From assembly GCF_032884065.1 (NCBI RefSeq), contig NW_027062663.1, positions 1 to 64,000 of the forward strand: DNA of 64,000 nucleotides, given 5' to 3'. Position 1 is the first letter of the stretch. The number at the start of each line of letters is the position of its first letter. Positions 26,596 through 38,169 of this stretch are shown piece after piece. The stretch is from Artemia franciscana. Its lineage: Eukaryota; Arthropoda; Branchiopoda; Anostraca; Artemiidae. The notes beneath the pieces are model-generated. The model worked only from the letters and a program-made list of their open reading frames with translations. It ran no database searches and was not told where the DNA came from. A program made the position numbers and the translations under genes.

Positions 26596-27742
26596 ATAAA
26601 ATCTCAAGAGGTCCTTTCGTACTATCATGAGTGAATTTGCCTTGGGGGTAGAAACTAACCTGGCTTACGCCGGTCTGAACTCAGATCACGTAGGGGTTTA
26701 ACAGTCGAACAGACTGCCTCTCTAGGCTGCTGCACCGAGTAGGGTCCCTGAACCAACATCGAGGTCGCAAACTCTTTTGTCGATTTGAACTCTCAAAAAG
26801 AATTACGCTGTTATCCCTAAGGTAACTTGGTCTTTATTCATCTAAGGATCAATGGTCATTTATTGATGTGTTTATGTTGTAAGTGTTTATTCTGTTCTTA
26901 CCGTCGCCCCAACCGAACATTATTTTGCTCTGTCTAATTACCTACCGCAAAACAAAAGAATTAAATGTAAAGATCTATAGGGTCTTATCGCCCTCCAAGT
27001 AAATTTAAGCTTAAAGATTAACTTCAATTTGATCGAAGAGACAGACCATCTCTCGTCAAACCTTTCATTCCAGCCCCAAATCAAAAGGCTAATGATTATG
27101 CTACCTTCGCATGGTCAATATACCACGGCCCTTTAATTCATCAGTGGGCAGGCTCGACCACCTAAAATTAAGAGGCGATGTCTTTGTTAAACAGGCGGAG
27201 ATGAGTTTTGCCGAATTCCTTTGGGATTTTTTGAGGAATATTATGTTAAGTGCATTTATAGTTCTACTAATTCTATCATTGTGATTGCTAAATTTATGTA
27301 ATTAGCATCGGCTAGTTTGAATTAATTATTTTGAAATTATCATTTTAGTAACAATGGTTATTAAACCGAGGCAACTTTTAAGCCTAATCATGTTTTTCTT
27401 GATATTATAATATAATTTTTTCTAGAGCTCGTCCCCTAGAAAATTTTCCTTACGGAGTACCCTAAAGGAGTATTCTGCCAACCAGATATAAAGGTACGAA
27501 ATATTTTTCACAACGATATTGGTCTTGAAGAGATTTATGAAACAATCATCTTTAACCAATATGGATCACCTTGTTTCGGGATTCGGCAATAAAGATAGAA
27601 ATTTAATAAACCCTGATACAAAAGGTACAAACAATAACTTCTTTGTAATTAGTAGACTTTCCTTTTCAGTACTTAGGCCTTGAATAAATTCAATTCTTTT
27701 ACTAATATAATATTGTTTTGAATAAATTTGTAAATAAAGATT
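26596..27742 (-). rRNA. rrnL: Mitochondrial large-subunit (16S) rRNA, unit 1
   Basis: Minus strand, between trnL1 and trnV; ends are set by the flanking tRNAs. Conserved blocks are clear on the plus strand as reverse complements, for example GGTCCTTTCGTAC (sarcin-ricin region) near 26610 and TTACGCTGTTATCCCTAA near 26803. Unit 1 keeps the conserved TTCGCATGGTCA near 27107, whereas unit 2 has an A for the G. About a dozen substitutions separate the two copies, so this is one of the more diverged stretches. Confidence 0.93.
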
Positions 27743-27807
27743 TAGAGAGCACTCTAAAGAGTATCTTTTTAGTGTAAGCAAAATGTTTATTCAAACTCCC
27801 TCCCTCT
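27743..27807 (-). tRNA. trnV: tRNA-Val, unit 1
   Basis: Minus strand, anticodon TAC in TTTTGCTTACACTAAAA. Acceptor AGAGGGA/GCTCTCT with one mismatch. It lies between the two rRNAs as in most arthropods. Confidence 0.82.
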
Positions 27808-28519
27808 TTCAAGATACACCTTCCGGTATACCTACTTTGTTACGACTTATCTCTTCGGACAAGAGAGCGACGGGCGATGTGTACATTTCTCAGAGCCTCC
27901 TTCAGGTTGATAGGCCTTACTTCTAAATCCACCTTCTTCTCCATGATAAAATGAAAATTCCGTTTAAGTTCTTATTGTAACCCACCCTCTCCCGGACATA
28001 AGCTACACCTTGATCTGATTTATTAGCCTAAGCAATTAAGAGCAGTTATTTATTTAATCCCCTAAACGACGGTATATAAGCTGTTTCACAAGAACGGGTT
28101 GGTTGTCTCGTGGATTGTCGTTTACGGGGCAGGTTCCTCTAGTAAGTTTAGAAACCGCCAAATTCTTTAGGTTTAAATAATACTACCCAGGTTAATTGGA
28201 AATGAACTAATAGGGTATCTAATCCTAGTTGTTTGGTCATCTAAAGAGTGCTTTATTCAAACAAATGGAGAATAAATACAGATTTCACCCTTATTGATCT
28301 AAAATATACTTGTCCCAAAGCTCCTCTGTTCACCTAAAATATTTGCTCTAGGGCCTTGTATGACCGCGGATGCTGGCACAAAGTGGTCCCCCTATCTTTT
28401 CGTTCGCTATACCTAAGAAGTAGGCAATAATGTCAATCACTGCACTTCTAACCTATAATGATATCTTGCATATGACTCGTAGAAAGAGTAAATAAGCTAG
28501 CTAGAATCAAACTTTTACT
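27808..28519 (-). rRNA. rrnS: Mitochondrial small-subunit (12S) rRNA, unit 1
   Basis: Minus strand. Recognised by the 3' region TACCTACTTTGTTACGACTT near 27828 (reverse complement of the conserved 12S end) and by AATAGGGTATCTAATCCTAG near 28209. The 5' end is placed near 28519 from the start-like AAGTTTGATTCTAGC on the minus strand and is uncertain by about 10-20 bases. Confidence 0.9.
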
Positions 28520-29250
28520 GCTAGATGCTGGGATAAAAAGGACTGAATAGAGTATAAGAATGATATTGCAACGGAAAATAATAGTGACGGACAAAGAAGT
28601 GAGATGAGAATTATATACTAGTTTGAGTGTGTTTGAGAATGTAGTTTGTGACTACAAGTGATGGAAGATCAGATGTATAATGTCATTGAAAGCAGTCACC
28701 CCAGCAAGCGACCGAAACCCATTATCTAGCCGCCGTAAAGAGTGAAATATCTCCTCGATAACCTTATTTAAATGTAGAAAATACTCTAGACGTTGCTGCA
28801 GATATCTGAAATAAAAAATGAATAGTGTGAATGATTGATACGTTCGGCATATTATATGATTTAAAGTGACTACTTGTTTGGTTATAAAATCTTGTATGTC
28901 TAGATAATTACCTCATTACGATGCAATAAGTGGAAATGGCTATGACTAATGAAGTTAGCAGGATTGAACTTTTATTAATTACATGTAAATGTAAGTAAAA
29001 TTGGAATTTATTTAAATACTTGCATTTACACATTTACGATTGCGACGATGATGGAAAAAAATAAAAAGGTTAAATAGGGAATTAACCCACCCCTAAATAC
29101 CTAAAATTACCATATAAATGATACTTAATTATATAACCTCACGCAACAAACAACTAAAGTTGACGGCCATTAAAAAAAGGACGGATGGTGGAATATAGTA
29201 CACGATGACGTATTTTATGAAATGTAAATTGGTGAAATGATATATTTAAA

Positions 29251-29349
29251 TACGTAGGCTGCCTCTAAGACAAGGCCCCCCCCCTCAGACATGTAGGCAC
29301 AGACCTACATGTCTGAGGAGGGGCCTTGTTAAAGAGTCAAGCCTACGTA
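29251..29349. repeat. Control-region stem-loop with C-run, unit 1
   Basis: Outer stem TACGTAGGCT/AGCCTACGTA, inner stem CAAGGCCCC with CTCAGACATGTAGG pairing to CCTACATGTCTGAG and GGGGCCTTG. The C-run length differs by one between units. Confidence 0.85.
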
Positions 29350-29391
29350 CATACATATAATTTAATGTTAGTTTATATAACGTTCTGTATA

Positions 29392-29440
29392 GTACATTCA
29401 CCGCTCTTTTATTAGAATAATAAAAGAGCGGTGAATGTAC
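29392..29440. repeat. Control-region perfect 22-bp hairpin, unit 1
   Basis: GTACATTCACCGCTCTTT, continuing to TTATT, is followed by a 5-base loop (AGAAT) and the exact reverse complement. Unchanged in unit 2 at 45204-45252. Confidence 0.9.
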
Positions 29441-29477
29441 GTTATTTATATCATTTATATATTATTAAATTTTATTT

Positions 29478-29695
29478 AAACCCTCTTAAGAGGGTTTCTA
29501 AAATAACCTAGAGATATTGATTTATATTTATCCTGGAAGATTTGGTGTTCCAGGATAAATAAAATCATTATCTCATCAAATACAACCCTCTTAAGAGGGT
29601 TTAAAAATTTAATAGAGTTATAAACTTATTTGTAGTATTTTTTGTCCTAACACTAAGTGTTAGGACGAGGAAAAAATACTACGGATAAGTTTATA
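29478..29695. repeat. Cluster of four control-region hairpins, unit 1
   Basis: Two copies of the palindrome AACCCTCTTAAGAGGGTT (29479-29496 and 29584-29601) flank a stem-loop TTATCCTGGA/TCCAGGATAA (29528-29559). A compound stem follows at 29621-29695, with TCCTAACACTAAGTGTTAGGA at its tip region. Confidence 0.85.
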
Positions 29696-30010
29696 TCTAA
29701 TTAAATGTAACTATGATAGAATATTACTTGCTTTATTTTATATCATTGTAATGACGTTCTATATAGGTAAAATTGTTTCAAATTAAGAATTAAAAAACCC
29801 GTAAAATCGTTAAAAATCAGCTTAAAGTTTGCGTTTAAGGAATTTTGTGACCCCGTTTTGCACGTTTAATGCTGAGATCCTTGATATTTACCTCAAAAAC
29901 AGCCTTTTTCAGGATATTGCCTTCAATCCTGTAAAAAGCAAATTGGCCCGCCTCAAATTTTTCTTCAAAAAGTATGAAATAAATAATTTTATTCTATACC
30001 AGCAAAAAAA

Positions 30011-30318
30011 GGGGGGGATCAATCTACATTATCTCCTTACAGGAGATGACTTGATATAGATTGGCCCCCACCCCAACAAGTTACGAGGCCGATAATTTTA
30101 TCTTTTTCAGGGAAATCAGTAATTTAATCCTACCCCTAGTGTGGAGTATAAACATAATCGTTAATTGGAGAAAAAATTGAGTGTTTGATAAAAGTCTAAT
30201 ATTGTCTACTGTTAAAAAGGGATAAAGTTATTTTATTCAGATTAACCTGAGAGAAGAACTCCCTCCCTCGTTACGCTTCAGTTTGAAGCATAAACTCGGG
30301 GGGGGGGGGTTCTTCTCC
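30011..30318. repeat. Two G-run stem-loops before trnM, unit 1
   Basis: GGGGGGATCAATCTA pairs with TAGATTGGCCCCC (30011-30069). GAAGAACTCCCTCCCTC pairs loosely with a run of G and GTTCTTC (30252-30317), enclosing a small hairpin GCTTCAGTTTGAAGC that is broken in unit 2 (GAATC). Confidence 0.75.
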
Positions 30319-30331
30319 CCCAGAGGTGTTA

Positions 30332-30391
30332 AAGAGTAAGCTAAATTAAGCTACTGGGCTCATACCCCAATGATAGAGTAATCTCTCTTTA
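30332..30391 (+). tRNA. trnM: tRNA-Met, unit 1
   Basis: Anticodon CAT in TGGGCTCATACCCCA. Acceptor AAAGAG/CTCTTT. It directly precedes nd2. Confidence 0.9.
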
Positions 30392-30392
30392 A

Positions 30393-31283
30393 ATGATTAA
30401 GTGATTATGCCTATTTTTTTCTTATATTCTTATAGTGTCTTCCCACTCTTGGTTAGGTTTGTGGCTTAGAATAGAAATAAATTCTTTAAGCTTTATCCCT
30501 ATCATAATTGAAGAAAGAAAAGAAAATAGATTAAAATATTTTTTAATTCAGTCAGTAGCCTCAGTCATCTTTTTAGCGAGTATTCTGAATCAATCCTTTT
30601 CATTCTTAATTCCTTTTGCCCTATTAATTAAGATTGGTGCGGCCCCGTTCCATATATGATTAGTAAGTATTTCTAAATCTATATCATGAAAGGTTTTATC
30701 CCTTTTAATAACTTTTCAGAAAATTGGGCCTCTTCTTGGACTGGCTATACTGCAATTCACAAATTCTTTTTTCATTTTTATTAGAGCATTTATTGGTGGA
30801 TTAGGTGGGATTAACCAATCCAACCTTCGGCTGATTATAGCGTTTTCTTCCATTAGACATTTATCTTGACTAATAGTTAATATAAGTAGATTTTTCTTGA
30901 TATTAGTTTATTATATGACTTACTTGGCTATTCTATATTTTGTGGTAATTTTATTACAGCAAAGGGGTACGTACTCCCTCGCCCAAATGAATAGTAATGC
31001 TAGATTAATTTATAAAGCTTCGATTTCATTTAATCTTCTCTCTTTAGCCGGGTTGCCCCCATTCCTGGGATTTTTTATTAAATGGATATCTCTGGAAATA
31101 AATATTTTATCCCCCCTTCTTGTGTTAGCCCTTGTTGTATCTTCATGTTTCTCAGTCTATTTTTATTTTAAGATTGCTATGAGATCTCTTTTATTTCCCT
31201 CAGAGGTAAAGTCTAAGAAAATAAAGATTCCGGGTATTCTATCAATAGGGTTTAATATTCTTCTTCCTCTATTCTTTTTGTAA
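30393..31283 (+). CDS. nd2: nd2, unit 1
   Basis: NADH dehydrogenase subunit 2 of complex I, 296 residues, ATG right after trnM (MIKWLCLFFSYIL) and TAA overlapping trnW. This is shorter than the roughly 340 residues of insects; a short nd2 is what I recall for Artemia. The family signature KIGAAPFHMW is intact, and LAGLPPFLGFFIKW near the C-terminal half is typical. Unit 2 has Phe86 changed to Ser in the first motif and is cut off after codon 212. Confidence 0.92.
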
Positions 31284-31344
31284 AGCTTTAAGTTAATTAA
31301 ACTACCAGCCTTCAAAGCTGGAAATAAGAAGTTCTTAAGCTTTA
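31282..31344 (+). tRNA. trnW: tRNA-Trp, unit 1
   Basis: Anticodon TCA in CCAGCCTTCAAAGCTGG. Acceptor AAAGCTT/AAGCTTT is perfect. TCA reads both TGA and TGG, in keeping with the mitochondrial code used here. Confidence 0.92.
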
Positions 31345-31361
31345 ATAATTTACTTTAATAT

Positions 31362-31424
31362 AGATGAGGGTATTATCTACATAATTACAGTATCAACGTA
31401 ATCCTTTTTATCAGGCACCTCATC
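31362..31424 (-). tRNA. trnI: tRNA-Ile on the minus strand (rearranged)
   Basis: Minus strand, D arm TGCCTGATAAAAAGGATTAC and anticodon GAT in ACGTTGATACTGT; acceptor GATGAGG/CCTCATC perfect. In the ancestral order trnI is on the plus strand next to the control region; here it is inverted and lies between trnW and trnQ. Only one copy is in the window, because unit 2 breaks in nd2. Confidence 0.92.
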
Positions 31425-31432
31425 TCTTCTTA

Positions 31433-31496
31433 TTATATATGAAATGTAAATTTCTCTTTAAGAATCAAAATCTTACGTGCACAGAACACTTATATA
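31433..31496 (-). tRNA. trnQ: tRNA-Gln, relocated between trnI and trnC
   Basis: Minus strand, anticodon TTG in TAAGATTTTGATTCTTA. T arm GAAATTTACATTTC; acceptor TATATAA/ATATATA with one mismatch. The ancestral position is before trnM. One copy in the window. Confidence 0.88.
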
Positions 31497-31536
31497 CACG
31501 TTACCCTGCTTACAATAAAATAATTTTTAATTAATT

Positions 31537-31598
31537 AAGCCCGGGTTAGAAACAACTCAAGATTTGCAATCTTGTATTTTTTTTTAAACTACTGAGCC
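31537..31598 (-). tRNA. trnC: tRNA-Cys
   Basis: Minus strand, anticodon GCA in CAAGATTGCAAATCTTG. Acceptor GGCTCAG/CCGGGCT uses two G-T pairs and one mismatch. Confidence 0.87.
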
Positions 31599-31610
31599 GT
31601 AAATTAATCA

Positions 31611-31672
31611 TAGTAAAGGGAATAATCCTTAACTAAATTTACAATTTAGCACCTATAATTGGCCACTTTACT
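31611..31672 (-). tRNA. trnY: tRNA-Tyr
   Basis: Minus strand, anticodon GTA in CTAAATTGTAAATTTAG. Acceptor AGTAAAG/CTTTACT is perfect. It abuts the cox1 start. Confidence 0.92.
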
Positions 31673-31673
31673 T

Positions 31674-33207
<1,534 letters not shown>

Positions 33208-33212
<5 letters not shown>

Positions 33213-33271
33213 AGTGGCAGAAACATGTATGCATTGGATTTAAGCTCCAAAGATGGGTATCCCCTTTAAAA
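33208..33271 (+). tRNA. trnL2: tRNA-Leu(UUR), unit 2
   Basis: Same sequence and structure as the unit 1 copy; anticodon TAA. Confidence 0.92.
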
Positions 33272-33958
33272 GTGTCTCAATGATTCCAACTAGGTTTACA
33301 AAATGGGAATTCACCCCTCATAGAACAACTTATTTTTTTCCATGACCATGCTTTATTAGTGGTAATCTTAATCACTTCTCTTGTAGGCTTTTTCTTAGCT
33401 GCATTGTTTTCTAATAAATTTCTCCATCGTTATCTACTTGATGGCCAGGCAATCGAGACAGTTTGAACCGTTATCCCTGCTATTATTTTAGTAGCTATTG
33501 CCCTTCCTTCTATTCGTCTTCTCTATTTAATTGATGAAATTCATAACCCTGCCTTGACTATTAAAGTAACGGGACATCAGTGATACTGATCCTATGAATA
33601 CTCTGATTTTGACGATATTCAATTTGATTCATACATAATCCCTTCAAATGAACTTTCTACTGGCATATATCGTTTACTTGATGTGGACAATCGTATGCCA
33701 GTGCCCTATAATCAAGCTATCCGTCTGATGATTACTTCAGATGATGTTCTACACTCATGAGCTGTCCCATCTCTAGGTATTAAGATGGATGCAGTCCCAG
33801 GCCGGCTTAATCAGTCCAGACTTCTAGTAAATATACCCGGAGTATTTTATGGACAATGTTCCGAAATTTGTGGATCTGGACATAGTTTTATACCTATTGT
33901 GATTGAAGCTGTTGGAGAGAGAGATTTTCTAAAGTGACTTGAGTTACAAATTTCATAG
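33272..33958 (+). CDS. cox2: cox2, unit 2
   Basis: Cytochrome c oxidase subunit II, 228 residues, GTG start, CuA motif [15 protein letters not shown] intact. I see no difference from the unit 1 copy over 687 bp. It is open only in the mitochondrial code, so it is presumed non-functional in the nucleus. Confidence 0.92.
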
Positions 33959-34017
33959 GGTGGCTGAAAGTCAAGCGGTAGCCTCTTAAGCTCTCTTATG
34001 GTAATTACCCCCTGTGG
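33954..34017 (+). tRNA. trnK: tRNA-Lys, unit 2
   Basis: Anticodon CTT; identical to unit 1. Confidence 0.9.
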
Positions 34018-34020
34018 TAC

Positions 34021-34082
34021 AGAGACTTAGTTTATTAATAAATATAAGGTTGTCAACTTTAAGAAGCCGATGGCAGTCTCTT
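34021..34082 (+). tRNA. trnD: tRNA-Asp, unit 2
   Basis: Anticodon GTC; identical to unit 1. Confidence 0.92.
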
Positions 34083-34244
34083 ATTCCTCAAATGATACCA
34101 CTTCCTTGAATTACGGTCTTCTTTGTCTCTATAGCTTTACTATGAGCTATTATAACTATGGTATTTTTCCTTTATCAACCCCGTTCGGCTTCTTCTGCTA
34201 AAAGCTTCTCTGATCGAACTGTTTACTTAAATTGAAAATGATAA
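34083..34244 (+). CDS. atp8: atp8, unit 2
   Basis: ATP synthase subunit 8, 53 residues, ATT start after trnD, overlapping atp6 by 7 bases. No change from unit 1 seen. Confidence 0.9.
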
Positions 34245-34897
34245 CAAACCTTTTTTCAGTATTTGATCCGACTTCCTCTTTTTTATCCAACTGATTAAGA
34301 ATATTAATCCCGCTTCTGTTTATAGTAATATCTTTCTGATTGATTCCTTCACGACCTCAATTTTTAGCTAAGAGAGTTTTAATGGGATTGAATCGGGAGA
34401 TATCCCTCCTTATAGGCCCAGCAAGATTTGGTGCCAATATTCTAGTTATTGCCCTCTTTTTATTCATTTTATTTAATAATTTTATTGGTTTATTCCCTTA
34501 TATTTTTACCGCTACTAGACATTTAGCAGTTACCTTAAGACTGGCAGTTCCTCTGTGAATCTCTTTTATTCTATATACTTGGATTAGGGAGACAACGAAT
34601 GCTTTAGCCCATCTTGTACCTTTAGGAACACCGGCACCTTTAATACCTTTCATGGTATTAATTGAAATCATTAGAAATATGATTCGGCCTATTACACTCT
34701 CTGTCCGTCTTGCGGCTAATATAATTGCCGGCCATCTCCTATTGACTCTTTTAGGGGCTCAAGGTACCCTGGGAAATTTATATGTTACTACAATTGTAGT
34801 ATTTTCACAGATTATCCTATTAATATTGGAATTCTCTGTAGCTATTATTCAATCTTATGTTTTTATGACTCTAATGACTCTCTACGCAAGAGAATAA
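34238..34897 (+). CDS. atp6: atp6, unit 2
   Basis: ATP synthase subunit a, 219 residues, essential Arg motif SVRLAANM present. No change from unit 1 seen; part of the conspicuously identical stretch from the cox1 end to early cox3. Confidence 0.92.
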
Positions 34898-35682
34898 TGA
34901 ATCAATTAAATCACCCGTATCATTTGGTTAATATTAGACCTTGACCCCTAGCTACCGGAATAGGAGCTTTTGCAATGACTTCTGGACTTGTCAAATGGTT
35001 TCATTCATTTGATAGAATGCTATTTTTTACAGGATTAATAACAATCATATTTGTTTCGTATCAATGATGACGAGATGTATCACGAGAAGCTACTTTTCAA
35101 GGAATACATTCAACGAAGGTCGGATTTGGGTTGCGATGGGGAATAATCCTGTTTATTATATCTGAAGTTTTCTTTTTTGTCTCTTTCTTTTGGGCATTTT
35201 TTCACAGAAGTTTGTCGCCAAATATTGAAGTTGGGGCCTTATGACCCCCAATTGGAGTGGAAAGCTTTAATCCATTTCAAGTACCCCTGCTTAATACAAG
35301 CATCCTGCTGGCTTCAGGAGTTACGGTAACTTGAGCCCACCATGCCTTAATAGAAAATAATTTTGATCAATGCCTTCAGGGACTTCTGTTCACTGTATTG
35401 CTGGGGTTATATTTTTCATTTCTTCAAGGGTTGGAATATATAGAAGCCTCGTTTACTATTGCGGATAGAATCTATGGATCTACATTCTTTTTAGCGACAG
35501 GTTTTCATGGTTTACATGTACTTATTGGGACTATTTTCCTTATAATTAGTATCTTACATCACGCTAAGTGCTACTTTTCTCCCCAACATCATTTCGGGTT
35601 TGAAGCTGCAGCTTGATATTGACACTTTGTTGATGTTGTCTGATTGTTTCTCTGTCTTTCTATCTACTGATGAGGTGAATAA
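34897..35682 (+). CDS. cox3: cox3, unit 2, Arg to His in a conserved site
   Basis: Cytochrome c oxidase subunit III, 261 residues. Here Gly170 is kept (LLGLYF), but the conserved LRH before the [10 protein letters not shown] tail reads LHH, and a neighbouring Cys codon (TGT) is Ser-coding (AGT). Unit 1 shows the opposite pattern. Frame open in the mitochondrial code. Confidence 0.92.
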
Positions 35683-35683
35683 A

Positions 35684-35744
35684 ATCTTTCTAGTATAAAT
35701 ATTATACTTGACTTCCAATCAAGAGATCCTGTTGGGGAAAGATA
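35684..35744 (+). tRNA. trnG: tRNA-Gly, unit 2
   Basis: Anticodon TCC; same as unit 1. Confidence 0.92.
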
Positions 35745-36080
35745 ATTATTTTAATTTGATTAAGAATTTTTATGCTTGTTTTTATTATATTAACCCTCGG
35801 AGTGTTTGTGAATAAGAAAGTCTCTCTGGATCGCGAAAAGAGTTCACTATTTGAATGCGGATTCGATCCTTTGAATTCCTCTCGTACTCCCTTTTCTATC
35901 CGGTTCTTTGTTATTACTCTAATTTTTCTTATTTTTGATGTAGAGATTACTTTACTCCTACCTATAGTATATTTGAATATGTCTTGCCCGACAACCTACC
36001 TGATTATCTTCTTTACTTTCATCCTTGTTGCAGGGGTATTTTATGAGTGAAGGGAAGGTGCCTTAAGATGAATTAAATAA
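35745..36080 (+). CDS. nd3: nd3, unit 2
   Basis: NADH dehydrogenase subunit 3, 111 residues with the Cys loop ECGFDP. No difference from unit 1 seen. Confidence 0.9.
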
Positions 36081-36109
36081 TCACTAACTTTATCAAAGAC
36101 GCTTTATTC

Positions 36110-36171
36110 AGGAGAATAGTTTAAATAGAACATTGGGTTTGCATCCTAAAAGAGGGATGTTCCTTCTCTCA
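36110..36171 (+). tRNA. trnA: tRNA-Ala, unit 2
   Basis: Anticodon TGC; same as unit 1. Confidence 0.88.
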
Positions 36172-36236
36172 GAGTGAGAATTGATGTTATCAAATCCAGT
36201 TTCGACCTGAATTTAGGCCTTTCGGCCCCCACTCTT
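36171..36236 (+). tRNA. trnR: tRNA-Arg, unit 2
   Basis: Anticodon TCG; same as unit 1. Confidence 0.85.
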
Positions 36237-36298
36237 TAGCAGAAGCTAATTGATAGCGCTTCATTGTTAATAAAGAGGAAGGGATGACCCCTGTTAAG
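36236..36298 (+). tRNA. trnN: tRNA-Asn, unit 2 (mismatched anticodon stem)
   Basis: Anticodon GTT, but the stem reads CTTCA/TAAAG: a G to A change replaces a C-G pair by C-A. Unit 1 has the perfect stem. Confidence 0.9.
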
Positions 36299-36363
36299 AG
36301 GCAGAAAGAAGGATGGGAGCTGCTAACTCTTCAACCGGGTAGTTAAATTCTACTCACTGCCTA
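36299..36363 (+). tRNA. trnS1: tRNA-Ser(AGN), unit 2
   Basis: Anticodon GCT; same as unit 1. Confidence 0.88.
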
Positions 36364-36426
36364 TTTATATAGTATATTTAATACAATGCATTTTCAATGC
36401 ATAAATGGATAAATGTCCTTTAAATA
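36363..36426 (+). tRNA. trnE: tRNA-Glu, unit 2
   Basis: Anticodon TTC; same as unit 1. Confidence 0.87.
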
Positions 36427-36486
36427 TTTCCAGGAATCATCCACCCCAACATCTTCAGTGTTGTGCTCTTATTAAGTTATAGAAAT
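36425..36486 (-). tRNA. trnF: tRNA-Phe, unit 2
   Basis: Anticodon GAA on the minus strand. One C to T change (plus strand) in the D-stem GCTTAA region relative to unit 1. Confidence 0.88.
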
Positions 36487-38107
36487 ATATAAATAGTGTG
36501 AATAATAAAGAAGATAGAATAAGTACCTTATATGGAGAGGAGGTTAAAAACGAAAATAGAGATGACCCCCGTAAGCTATTCTGATAGATTAATGACGGCC
36601 CCGCTTCTTCTACCCAACCACAATCACCCTCATGATAAAGGAGTTCACCCATAAATAAAGGTATGGAGCTTGTTCGCCCTGTAATGAATGGTAAAAATAT
36701 TATTCTACTTACATAATGTATTAGGCTTAAACTGAATGATTTGATAAAGTGAGGTAAAATCACCCCTACTATGATAAGGGAGAGGAGGAGAATCTTTTCA
36801 AATGGACCTAAGATGATTCTTACGTCCCCCAGAAAACATCAATAAAAAATATACCCCCCTATGACAGCCCCTCAATAAAGAACAAAAAGGGGAGTTAGAT
36901 AATCCCCTTCTTCATCCCTGTATTGACAGCTTAAATTATAATTGTAGGAGCACAAACATATTATTGCAATTCGTGAAGAATAAGTTCTTGTTAGAAGACA
37001 TGAAACTAATATAAGTACACTAGGAAATAATATATATAGACTCTCTGAAGATTCAATAATTAGATCTTTTGAAAAGAAACCCGATAAATATGGGAACCCT
37101 ATTAATCTAAGAGAGCAAACTAAGATAATATAGCTAGTGTAAGGGAGTATCCTGGATACCCCTCCTATTCGACGTATATCTTGTACCCCTAGTGAATGAA
37201 TTACGACCCCCGAACATATAAAAAGAAGAGCCTTAAAAAGTGCATGGGCAAAAAGATGAAAATAACAAAATAGAGTGAGCCCTAAACCTAGAGAAAATAT
37301 TATTACTCCTAGCTGGCTTAATGTAGATAACGCAATTACTCGTTTTAGATCGTTTTCTCCGAACGCAGCCAGGCCTGAAAAAAAGGAAGTTAAGGCCCCT
37401 ATGACAACGAGTAAAAAACACCCTCTCTCTTCAAATGAAGGAGACAAACGAATTATCAGATAAATCCCGGCTGTCACTAGTGTGGATGAATGGACTAGGG
37501 ATGAGACGGGGGTAGGAGCCGCCATGGCTGCTGGTAGCCATGCAGAAAAAGGTAGTTGAGCTCTTTTGGTAAAAGAAGATAGAATAAAGAAAAGCATAAT
37601 TGATAAAGAGAAGTATCTTAAGAATATATAATCTCAGCTCTTAGAGTAAAATATTAGCCCTAATGACCATAAAATTAGTACATCACCTACCCGATTTCTT
37701 AAAATAGTAATTATTCCTCTAGAGGAAGAATTATAATTTTTGTAAAATATAATTAATAGATATGAAGTGATACCTAACCCATCTCAACCTAATATTAATC
37801 TTAATCCATCCGAAGATATAATCAACAGAACCATAGATGAGATGAATCCTAATATTATGTATATAAAACGATTAACAAAAGTTTCACCTCTTATATAATA
37901 AGAAGAATAAATTATAACTTGAGAAGAGATTAAGAGAACTAAGAAGATGAATGATAGTCTTAGCCAATCAAAGCACACTTGGTAATCCAAATGCAAAAAG
38001 GATACTTTTAATAAGTAGATTTCATCTGATAGGAATAATAAAAATGAGCAACAAACACTTATTACTCCGGTAAATAGTAAGATGTAACCTGATACAAAAT
38101 ATAACAA
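36486..38107 (-). CDS. nd5: nd5, unit 2
   Basis: NADH dehydrogenase subunit 5, 540 codons plus incomplete stop TA, TTG start next to trnH. It differs from unit 1 by about seven substitutions, mostly transitions, for example a Ser codon to Asn near the C-terminus (YFYN for YFYS). Frame open. Confidence 0.92.
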
Positions 38108-38169
38108 TACTGTCAGAGATGACTCTCCTTTAGTTCCACAAACTAATATTCTCTTTAAACTATAACAGT
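38108..38169 (-). tRNA. trnH: tRNA-His, unit 2
   Basis: Anticodon GTG; same as unit 1. Confidence 0.92.

Larger units (their letters stand above)
28520..30331. promoter_or_regulatory. Mitochondrial control region (A+T-rich region), unit 1
   Basis: About 1.8 kb without genes between 12S and trnM, where replication and transcription of arthropod mtDNA normally start. It holds several long stem-loops (29251-29349, 29392-29440, 29478-29497, 29528-29559, 29584-29601, 29621-29695, 30011-30069, 30251-30318), two of them with G or C homopolymers. A short open frame at 29829-30059 has no recognisable product. One-base length changes in G, C and A runs are the only indels seen against unit 2. Confidence 0.88.

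Noticed and set aside
27566-27781. Minus-strand frame of 71 residues
   Set aside because: It lies in 16S rRNA and trnV and is open by chance.
29829-30059. A 76-residue frame in the control region
   Set aside because: No homology, and the unit 2 counterpart has a different C-terminus from a one-base G-run change.
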